DNA from: JACNIZ01 sp964344765
GTDB lineage: Bacteria > Planctomycetota > UBA1135
Assembly: GCA_964344765.1 (NCBI GenBank)
Contig: CAYFOM010000042.1
Coordinates: 1-34,800 of the forward strand
DNA: 34,800 nt
Reading direction: 5' to 3'
Part shown: positions 15,259 through 22,136 of the stretch, in pieces
Position numbering within the stretch: the stretch's first letter is position 1
Layout: each line of letters opens with the position of its first letter
Notes under the pieces: generated by a model
Told to the model about the DNA's origin: nothing
Database searches by the model: none
What the model saw: the letters and a program-made list of their open reading frames with translations, nothing else
Translations under genes and position numbers: made by a program

Positions 15259-16932
15259 ATGAAACTTCCCCCCTTCACTTTTTTCCCACTCATTCTCATT
15301 GCCCCGGCAACCGCGCAAACTATCGGCGGCGGCTATGACACTGAATTTCAAATTCACGGTCTGGAATCTGGCGGTCAATTTGGAGAAGTTCTTGCCGACG
15401 CAGGTGATGTGAACGGCGATGGCATCTCCGACCTCCTCGTCGGATCGCCCAATGCCGACTGGGGCGCCGCCAGCAAAGGTGCCGTCGCCATTCATTCCGG
15501 AGCGGATGGCACGCGCCTCAATCGCTGGGTTGGCGAACACAAAGGCGACCAATTCGGCACGTCCGTTGCGGCGGCAGGTGACCTGAATCTGGACGGCATG
15601 CCCGATTTTTTGATCGGCGCCAAGAACGCCGAAAACTCGAACGGCTACGCCACTGGAGCGGTTTATGCCTACTCGGGCGCGGACGGATCGCTGCTCAAAA
15701 AATGGACTGGCGTGCAGCCCGGCCAAGGATTTGGCGCGAGCGTGGCGGCAATTCAAGACCTTGATGCCGACGGCATTCCCGACGTCATCATTGGCTCTCC
15801 GCATCGGACCGACGCATTCAGCAATAGCGGAACCGTTGAGGTTTATTCCGGCTTGACCGACACGCTGATCCATACCTGGAGCGGCCCATTTGATGACGCC
15901 AAAGCGGGCACTCAAGTAGCCGATATCGGCGATTTCGACGGCGACGGTGTTCATGATATTTGCCTCTCCGCGCCGGGCGCGACCGCAGGGTCGTTCTCCA
16001 ATTACGGCGCGATCTTCTACATGTCCGGCGCCGATGGTTCGATGCTGAAGCACCTCAAAAGCCCCTTCTATCACAACAACTTCGGCGTTTCCTTCGCTAA
16101 TGCCGGCGATGTCGACCAGGATGGAGTCAACGACCTCATCGTTGGCGCCGACAATCGATCCAAGGGTCACGCTTACGTTTACTCCGGTCGAACCGATGTT
16201 CAGCTGTTCCGCTTCTATGGAAAGTTCTACGGTAGTCGTTTTGGCGCATCGGTGGCGTCGGCTGGCGACGTGGACGAAGATGGCGTCCCGGATTTTCTGA
16301 TTGGCGATCCAACCTCTAAGGCGGACGGATTGATCCACGCTGGATCGACTTATGTTTACTCAGGAACGGATGGCCAACTGCTTTGGCAACGCGACGGCGA
16401 AAACGAAAACGATCGCCTCGGAACCGCGGTAGCGCGGATTGGCCAAGGCTCCGATCCGAATAAATTCGCTGTTTCCATGCCATGGCGCGATCTACATGGC
16501 TTCCAAAAAGTCGGATCCGTAGACGTAATTTCGGCGCAACCATTCCTGCAAGCCACCGCCACTTCCATCTCGTTGGCGGCTGGTGGTATTGAGCACTTCG
16601 CCATCGACTTCCCACGCGAAGCTGCCGGTTATGAATACAAACTGCTAGCCTCTAAATCCGGCAACGGCCCGTTCCACTACGGCGTCGATATCCCGTTGAC
16701 ATACGACATCACACTGCAGCGCACCTGGGACGGCAACTACCACGGCCCCTACGCCGGCGGCCACCACGGAACCCTCGATGCCGACGGCAACGCGCTGGCA
16801 TTCTTCTCGATGGAACCCGGACGTTACAGCGGCTTAGCTGGAATCACGCTGCAGTTAGCTGCGGTCGCAATGCCAACCGGAGGATTGCCGGAGTACAGTT
16901 CGGTTGCAGTGCCGTTTGAATTCCTTCCCTAG
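15259..16932 (+). CDS. Secreted FG-GAP beta-propeller protein 2 (family A)
   Basis: 557 residues. A signal peptide ends near ATAQ and the mature protein begins TIGGGYDTEF, as in family A. Six Ca-binding blades are visible (GDVNGDGISD, GDLNLDGMPD, QDLDADGIPD, GDFDGDGVHD, GDVDQDGVND, GDVDEDGVPD). The third lacks the leading Gly, and the seventh blade (about 390-415, RIGQGSDPNKFAVSMPW) has no loop. The C-terminal family-A domain carries YEYKLLAS, SGNGPFHYGVDIPLTYD, TWDGNY and LPEYSSVAVPF. AAGGGG-type AAGGGG (15248-15253) lies 5 bases before the ATG, a good Shine-Dalgarno that FG-GAP gene 1 lacks. A secreted binding protein is the likely role. It converges on the secreted 418-residue gene. Confidence 0.9.
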   Translation: MKLPPFTFFPLILIAPATAQTIGGGYDTEFQIHGLESGGQFGEVLADAGDVNGDGISDLLVGSPNADWGAASKGAVAIHSGADGTRLNRWVGEHKGDQFGTSVAAAGDLNLDGMPDFLIGAKNAENSNGYATGAVYAYSGADGSLLKKWTGVQPGQGFGASVAAIQDLDADGIPDVIIGSPHRTDAFSNSGTVEVYSGLTDTLIHTWSGPFDDAKAGTQVADIGDFDGDGVHDICLSAPGATAGSFSNYGAIFYMSGADGSMLKHLKSPFYHNNFGVSFANAGDVDQDGVNDLIVGADNRSKGHAYVYSGRTDVQLFRFYGKFYGSRFGASVASAGDVDEDGVPDFLIGDPTSKADGLIHAGSTYVYSGTDGQLLWQRDGENENDRLGTAVARIGQGSDPNKFAVSMPWRDLHGFQKVGSVDVISAQPFLQATATSISLAAGGIEHFAIDFPREAAGYEYKLLASKSGNGPFHYGVDIPLTYDITLQRTWDGNYHGPYAGGHHGTLDADGNALAFFSMEPGRYSGLAGITLQLAAVAMPTGGLPEYSSVAVPFEFLP

Positions 16933-17068
16933 GAATTACTTGCCCAAATTAGGATAGGGCAGTGAAAAGAAACGGCGACTAACTTCCGCCCCACATCGAT
17001 GCCGTCGCAATTCGCTGCCGCCCCTGCCGTCAGGAAAGGAAGGGATAGAACAACCCCATGAATTAAAT
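16933..17068. other. Convergent gap with a weak hairpin
   Basis: 136 bases between two convergent genes. TGCCC (16941-16945) and GGGCA (16957-16961) could form a 5-pair stem, too weak to call a terminator with confidence. Nothing else was seen. Confidence 0.25.
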
Positions 17069-18325
17069 TCAGTCTGAGGTCAGACTGGTTTCAGTGAGAT
17101 GGGCGAATTCATATACCGAGCCAATCCACTCCTTCGCTATGGGAATCATTTCCCCATCCATCGAAATCTTAAGCTGGGAACCGACTTCATAATGGATTAG
17201 CGATCCATCCCATTGGGGAGGCGCAACGAGGTCGCCCGCAGATTCCCAACAGTCTCCCCAGTCTGCCTTAGATAAAACCTCAAAACCGCCATCCTTTGAC
17301 CAAGCAACGCTTCCGGAAAAATGAGCTTGAATGCTTAGCAATGTGCGGGCGAGGGACGGTCCATTTAGACCTAGCAAAGATGTGAGTTGGTAACTCAAAG
17401 CACCATCGGTTAGCACCTTCGTTGACGCACGCATACCGCCCCAACCTGCGCCAGAGGAAGCTTTGCCTGCTTCAAAGAATGTGGAGTCGCGGTAACTAAG
17501 AATTGGATTCCGAGACACCTCAGGTTGAACCTGTGCTTCAGCTGACGATTGAGCGGAAACGGCGTGGTAAATCCCGCTTTGATGGACTTTGAATTGAATC
17601 ATATTTCCTTCAATAACCGTCTCCTCATGATGCCCATGCGGCTGAGCACTCCATGTCACCGGTTGAAATCTCAAGGTCTCTGCGTCATCCACTCCAAGGT
17701 CCGCCAAGCCCCAATGACCCATTGGTTCAAACGCAATGCTCAATGGCTTGCCCAGTTGATCGGTGATCAGCGCACCCTCTTGAGTGAATACGCGAAGTTC
17801 GATTCCACCCAAGAAAACCTCGCCCTTCGGAACTGACGCCAAGTAAGCGGATTGAACTCCGTACCAGGCAAGTTCCACGCGGAAGTTTTCTGAGACGGTC
17901 TGGGTGGGAACCTGCAAAGTCATTTCAAACTGTTGATCGGAGTGCCCAAGGTTGCCGTGAAAGGAATAAGTGCCGCCGGTCGCGGCGATGATTAACCCGG
18001 TTTTGAATCCGCCACGTAGCGGAGCTTGCAGAGTCAAAAAGGGATGGGCAGCAGAAAAGTCGACTTCCCTGCAAACGGGTGCGTGCCCTTTTGGATGTGC
18101 GATGACTTTAGTGTTCCCTCGTTCGAAACGATCAATCGGAATTCCCGCGAAAACTGCGATGCCATTGTCGTCGGTCACCACCTGTTCCTCCAACCCTTCA
18201 AGCCTTACTGGTGCACCGGCTATCGGCCCCCCAACTTCAGATTGGAACACTTGAATGGTGACGCGCTTATCCTCCAGCTGTACAGGGCAAAACGTGAAGA
18301 GAAATGAGAGAAGAATGCAGCTCAT
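17069..18325 (-). CDS. Secreted protein with an N-terminal carboxypeptidase-regulatory-like domain, function unknown
   Basis: 418 residues. The signal peptide (MSCILLSFLFTFCPVQ) precedes a segment (about 20-90) reading VTIQVFQSEVGGPIAGAPVR, then VVTDDNGIAVFAGIP, the layout of carboxypeptidase-regulatory or other Ig-like domains in surface proteins. Beta-rich sequence follows, with a His-rich QPHGHHEETVIEG piece and Gly/Ser-rich AGKASSGAGWGGM near 290. No catalytic motif is recognised. The ATG lies 3 bases after the ATPase stop, with no Shine-Dalgarno, so translation is probably coupled to the ATPase. Pairing a cytosolic ATPase with a secreted product is odd. Confidence 0.72.
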   Translation of the reverse strand: MSCILLSFLFTFCPVQLEDKRVTIQVFQSEVGGPIAGAPVRLEGLEEQVVTDDNGIAVFAGIPIDRFERGNTKVIAHPKGHAPVCREVDFSAAHPFLTLQAPLRGGFKTGLIIAATGGTYSFHGNLGHSDQQFEMTLQVPTQTVSENFRVELAWYGVQSAYLASVPKGEVFLGGIELRVFTQEGALITDQLGKPLSIAFEPMGHWGLADLGVDDAETLRFQPVTWSAQPHGHHEETVIEGNMIQFKVHQSGIYHAVSAQSSAEAQVQPEVSRNPILSYRDSTFFEAGKASSGAGWGGMRASTKVLTDGALSYQLTSLLGLNGPSLARTLLSIQAHFSGSVAWSKDGGFEVLSKADWGDCWESAGDLVAPPQWDGSLIHYEVGSQLKISMDGEMIPIAKEWIGSVYEFAHLTETSLTSD

Positions 18326-18328
18326 AAT

Positions 18329-19513
18329 TTAAGAATCCATATCCGGCATCGCACGCAACATGAACTCGTCGAACAGCGGCACGGTGAATGCCATTTCGCC
18401 GTGCTGCGGGCTGTAGATCATGCCTTTGCGGATGAGTTTGGCGCGGCGCGGACCCATGCTGGTGACTTTGATGCCGAGCACGTCGGCGACGTCGCCGGTT
18501 TTGTAGGGGCCGGGGCCGAGTTGAGCCATAGCGCGCAGTAAGGTTTTTTCGCTTTGGCTGAGGCGGTCGAAACGCACGCGGAAGAAATTACGATCGAGGC
18601 GTTCGGTGGTGACGTCGGATGCTTGGGCGACTACGTCGACGCTAATGGGACTTCCTGGCGCGAGGTTCCAAAGTTGATAGCCCCACTCCTGAAGAAAGTA
18701 GGGATAGCCCTGAGTGATGCGCACCACTTCATCGACCGCGGTTGGGTCGATGGACTCGCCTTCGCCGATAATCGGTTCGGCCAGTGCGCGGGCAGCGTCG
18801 GCGGGTTGAAGCGGACCGAGTTCCGGGAAGTCGAACATGCGTTCGGCGTATGACTTGGATTCACCGGCCAGGCGCGGCAGCAGCGGAAGACCGGCGCCGA
18901 CCAACACAATCGGCAAGCCTTCTTGCTGCACCTTATGCATCGCCATGATCAGCGAGCTCAATTCCTTTTCTTTCAGGTACTGCAGTTCATCAATCAACAA
19001 AACCACATGCGCTTTGCGCGACGCCGCCGCCTCGCCGACGACCACGAACAACTGCGGCAGGTCGAATTCCAAATCACCAGAATCCGCCACTCCCTTCTCG
19101 GGCTCGATGTCGATTCCGACCTGGAACTCGGGATGGCCCATCTTGATGCCGCCGATGAATCCGCGCAGCGCCGCCAATCCACGGCGCACCTTCTCCTTCG
19201 CGCCCTCCATCCGATCCAGCGAAAACAGCAATCCGCGCAGCTGCGGTGCCAGCAACTCGGCCAAGGTCTTGTCTTCGTGCGCCTCGATGAAAATTCGCTG
19301 CACACCCAGCTCCTTGGCAAGCTGATTGACCTCGTTCAGCAACACCGTCTTGCCCACCCCCCGCAAACCGGTCAGCAAGATGCTTTTGGATCGCCGTCCC
19401 AGCTGCGTGCGCTTCAGCAGGATTTCCGCCCGGTCCAAAATTACCCTTCGACCGGCCAGTTCGGGCGGCGGCGTGCCTGCTCCGGGAGAGAATGGGTTGC
19501 GAAGTTCGTCCAA
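18329..19513 (-). CDS. AAA-type ATPase with winged-helix C-terminus (AAA_16 / archaeal-ATPase-like)
   Basis: 394 residues. After NPFSPGAGTPPPELAGR, the Walker A motif is GLRGVGKT (49-56) and Walker B is VLLIDELQYL (171-180), with VLVGAGLPLL and a sensor-like region behind them. The LTQSEKTLLRAMAQLG-like stretch (about 325-345) followed by TGDVADVLG and RAKLIRKGMI is a winged helix. Such stand-alone ATPases occur in many bacteria and archaea, sometimes in defence or toxin contexts, but no toxin is evident here. The start is TTG 19513, with AGGA 7 bases upstream; no ATG is suitably placed. A perfect palindrome lies 30 bases upstream, so autoregulation is plausible. Confidence 0.82.
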   Translation of the reverse strand: MDELRNPFSPGAGTPPPELAGRRVILDRAEILLKRTQLGRRSKSILLTGLRGVGKTVLLNEVNQLAKELGVQRIFIEAHEDKTLAELLAPQLRGLLFSLDRMEGAKEKVRRGLAALRGFIGGIKMGHPEFQVGIDIEPEKGVADSGDLEFDLPQLFVVVGEAAASRKAHVVLLIDELQYLKEKELSSLIMAMHKVQQEGLPIVLVGAGLPLLPRLAGESKSYAERMFDFPELGPLQPADAARALAEPIIGEGESIDPTAVDEVVRITQGYPYFLQEWGYQLWNLAPGSPISVDVVAQASDVTTERLDRNFFRVRFDRLSQSEKTLLRAMAQLGPGPYKTGDVADVLGIKVTSMGPRRAKLIRKGMIYSPQHGEMAFTVPLFDEFMLRAMPDMDS

Positions 19514-19543
19514 GGGGTGATCCTATTGCTAGTTATTGCCATT

Positions 19544-19563
19544 TATACCTCCTTCGAGGTATA
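19544..19563. promoter_or_regulatory. Perfect 8+4+8 inverted repeat, candidate operator
   Basis: TATACCTC and GAGGTATA flank the 4-base spacer CTTC without mismatch. The element sits 30 bases upstream of the ATPase TTG and 81 bases upstream of the divergent GTG at 19645, a good place for a dimeric repressor that could control both genes. Confidence 0.6.
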
Positions 19564-19644
19564 CAAGGATAAATTCGCTCAATTTCCATAAACCCTTACG
19601 AAAAAGCCTTGTACGACGCCATCGCCATCTTACGAGAGTGCTAA

Positions 19645-20337
19645 GTGAGCGATGTAACTGAATTCCTCAAGCATGTCGAAGCCCGGCACGGCGGCCGATC
19701 CGCCTTCGAGCAGGTCGACAGGATCACGATTCAGCTAGACGAAATGCGCGGGATGATCCCCCATCTAAAAGGAATTGGGCGGACCTTCACCATGCCCCCT
19801 CGAATCGTGGTCGCGCCACATGCAAAGTCCGCCGACTTCCATTATGAAAGTGGCATCGTGCGTTTCGATCGCGGCTCAATCCTCACGCCGACGGATCGCT
19901 TCGACCACTACCGCAATCGCTTCTCCGCACTCAAAAAACTGGCTGCGTGGAAGAACACCGACGCCGCGTATTTTTTCGGCTACTCGCTGGTGAACTATTT
20001 CAGCCTCCCGTTTCTACTCCGCGACTTAACGATTCGCGCCGCAAAAATTAACCGCGGTCACCAGTCGTGGCTCTTGGCCGAATTTCCGGAGGGTGCGGAT
20101 ACCCACAGCAAGTTTCAACGTTTTTGGTTCGATGAAAGTGGCCTGCTTATCCGCCACGACTACAAGGCAGACGTCCTCGGCCCGATGACCTACGGCGCTC
20201 ACCACAGTCGCGATTATCGTTTCGACCTTCCCATCCCCATCGCCGAGCGCCGCGTCGTCACCTTTCGTATGGGGAAGGTTGCAACTCCCATCCGAGTTTT
20301 GACCGCGGCATTCCGTGTAGAAGAGCTGAGCAGCTAA
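19645..20337 (+). CDS. Conserved-looking hypothetical protein, 230 residues
   Basis: No signal peptide or membrane segment is present. The sequence is soluble and aromatic-rich, with an N-terminal helix (DVTEFLKHVEARHGG), a strand-rich middle with MPPRIVVAPHAKSADFHYES and a block FQRFWFDESGLLIRHDYKAD near 150-175. The antiparallel strands and the WFD-x-GLL-xRHDY phrase recall a family of uncharacterised bacterial proteins that may have a lipoprotein-localisation (LolA)-like beta fold; this is from memory and unproven. The GTG start at 19645 has no clear Shine-Dalgarno. It is divergent from the ATPase across the palindrome. Confidence 0.6.
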   Translation: MSDVTEFLKHVEARHGGRSAFEQVDRITIQLDEMRGMIPHLKGIGRTFTMPPRIVVAPHAKSADFHYESGIVRFDRGSILTPTDRFDHYRNRFSALKKLAAWKNTDAAYFFGYSLVNYFSLPFLLRDLTIRAAKINRGHQSWLLAEFPEGADTHSKFQRFWFDESGLLIRHDYKADVLGPMTYGAHHSRDYRFDLPIPIAERRVVTFRMGKVATPIRVLTAAFRVEELSS

Positions 20338-20348
20338 TTCTTCCTCAG

Positions 20349-20379
20349 TTCAACAGAATCGTCGGGTGCTTCAACAGAA
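20349..20379 (+). repeat. Two direct 10-base repeats with 21-base period
   Basis: TTCAACAGAA occurs at 20349-20358 and 20370-20379, exactly 21 bases apart, so both copies face the same side of the helix. They lie about 90-115 bases before FG-GAP gene 3, a typical activator position. Confidence 0.5.
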
Positions 20380-20403
20380 CCTCTATCCATACAAATCTAT
20401 GAC

Positions 20404-20415
20404 TTTTTTAAAAAA
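20404..20415. repeat. T6A6 tract upstream of FG-GAP gene 3
   Basis: Six T followed by six A form a 12-base palindrome, 50 bases before the start. It may serve as an intrinsic bend or an UP-like element. CATAAA at 20455-20460, 5 bases before the ATG, is a possible -10. Confidence 0.35.
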
Positions 20416-20465
20416 CCGTGTCCGCCGAGCGCCGCCAGCGACAAAAGCACACTCCATAAAAATCG

Positions 20466-22136
20466 ATGAACAAATCACTACTCTCCTTACTTCCTCTTCT
20501 TTTGACCGCGTCCTCCCCTTCTCAAACCGTCGGCGGAGGCTACGACACGGAATATCAACTAAACGGATCCGAAGCCGGTGAGCATTTCGGCAAAGCAGTA
20601 GCCAATGCCGGTGACGTAAACGGCGATGGCATCCCCGACGTAGTCGTCGGAAGCCCTGATGCAGACTTTGGAACCGAACAAAATGCAGGCCTCGTCACCG
20701 TCTATTCTGGAGCAAACGGCGACATCCTGCATCAATGGCGCTCGGCGGTTGCCAACACGGAATTCGGCGGAGCAGTTGCTGGCGCTGGAGACCTAGACGG
20801 GGACGGATTCGATGACGTCCTCATCGGCGCCATTAACGGACGCAATGCGGCAACCAATGTAACCGGTGCTGCATACGCCTACTCCGGGCGCACCGGTGAT
20901 CGGCTACAGAAATGGACCCCCGCAGGCATCGGCTCTGAGTTTGGAACTTCCGTCGGCAGTGTTGGCGATATCGACGGCGACGGAGTACCGGATGTAATTT
21001 TTGGAGCACCACTCGCCGATCAATCGGCTGCGGTAACGGACACGGGTCGGTACTTCATATTCTCTGGAATGTCCAACACCAAAATTTATGACAGCCACGG
21101 AGTTGCCAAGGGTGATCAAGCAGGAACAGTGGTCGCAGGGTTGGGCGATTTAAACGGCGACGGAATTCCCGAGTTTGCAGTCTCCTCCCCCGGGCACCAG
21201 GTCGGCAATGGCAGAGTCGTGGTTTACTCCGGAGCAACAGGGGTTGCGCATAGCACCTTTGATGGTCCGGCACTGATCGGCAAGTTCGGAACTTCGGTAG
21301 CCGATGCGGGCGACGTCGATGCGGATGGTGTGAGCGACATCATTATTGGAGGACCTGCACGGGATGCAGGCAGTGCATACGTTTACTCAGGTTTTAACAA
21401 CGTACAGCTTTACCGAATTCATGGCCTGATCAACGGAGACAAGTTTGGTGAATCCGTTTCTACGGCAGGCGACATGAACCAAGATGGCCACGCCGACTTT
21501 GTCATTGGTGCCACGCAAACAAGTGTAGGTGGAGCCTCATCTGTAGGAACCGCCTATGGTTATTCCGGTGCTGATGGCACTTTGCTTTGGCAACACCACG
21601 GAGACGCGGAATTGGATCGCTATGGCAAGGCCATCGCATTCCTCGGCCAAACCGGTGGGACTTCTCAGTTAGCCGTGACTTCCCCTTGGAGTGATTCCAA
21701 TGCCGGACTAGGCAGTGGATTAGTTGACGTCCTTAGTTTTCAACCATTCCTGATGGCTGAAAACACTGGAATATCTAGCGCAGCTGGTGGCAGGACTGAA
21801 TTTGAAATCGACTTCCCTGCAGAGGCTGGGCTCTTTGAATACAAGCTATTGGCTTCCGGAAGTGGAAATGGCCCCTTTACCTATGGTGTCGAAATTCCAT
21901 TGACCTATGATTCGACCCTGCAGGAAACTTGGGACGGCACTCAACCCGGCGCACACTTAGGACGGCACCATGGAGTTCTAAATGCAAATGGTGACGCCAC
22001 TGCTCTTATCCGCATTCATGCCGGAGGCTATTCCCATATGGTTGGATTTGCAGTACAAATCGCCGCAGTCGCCATGCCTACAGGTGGATTGCCGGAGTAC
22101 AGCTCAGTGGCGGTTCCGTTTTCGATTACTCCATGA
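20466..22136 (+). CDS. Secreted FG-GAP beta-propeller protein 3 (family A)
   Basis: 556 residues. The signal peptide ends near SSPSQ and the mature part begins TVGGGYDTEY. Six blades have Ca loops: GDVNGDGIPD, GDLDGDGFDD, GDIDGDGVPD, GDLNGDGIPE (with Glu for the last Asp), GDVDADGVSD and GDMNQDGHAD. The seventh (FLGQTGGTSQLAVTSPW) is degenerate, as in proteins 1 and 2. The C-terminal family-A domain has FEYKLLAS, SGNGPFTYGVEIPLTYD, TWDGTQPG and LPEYSSVAVPF. A secreted binding or adhesion role is inferred. Its stop codon lies inside the 3' end of the convergent fucosidase gene (11-base overlap). Two phased direct repeats lie upstream. Confidence 0.9.
   Translation: MNKSLLSLLPLLLTASSPSQTVGGGYDTEYQLNGSEAGEHFGKAVANAGDVNGDGIPDVVVGSPDADFGTEQNAGLVTVYSGANGDILHQWRSAVANTEFGGAVAGAGDLDGDGFDDVLIGAINGRNAATNVTGAAYAYSGRTGDRLQKWTPAGIGSEFGTSVGSVGDIDGDGVPDVIFGAPLADQSAAVTDTGRYFIFSGMSNTKIYDSHGVAKGDQAGTVVAGLGDLNGDGIPEFAVSSPGHQVGNGRVVVYSGATGVAHSTFDGPALIGKFGTSVADAGDVDADGVSDIIIGGPARDAGSAYVYSGFNNVQLYRIHGLINGDKFGESVSTAGDMNQDGHADFVIGATQTSVGGASSVGTAYGYSGADGTLLWQHHGDAELDRYGKAIAFLGQTGGTSQLAVTSPWSDSNAGLGSGLVDVLSFQPFLMAENTGISSAAGGRTEFEIDFPAEAGLFEYKLLASGSGNGPFTYGVEIPLTYDSTLQETWDGTQPGAHLGRHHGVLNANGDATALIRIHAGGYSHMVGFAVQIAAVAMPTGGLPEYSSVAVPFSITP

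Noticed and set aside
15166..16338. 390-residue minus-strand frame
   Set aside because: Antisense to FG-GAP gene 2; same codon artefact as other FG-GAP genes, no recognisable domain.
10453..22136. A single polysaccharide utilisation operon
   Set aside because: Glycan enzymes are on both strands, interrupted by unrelated genes, with no SusC/SusD-like pair or common regulator.
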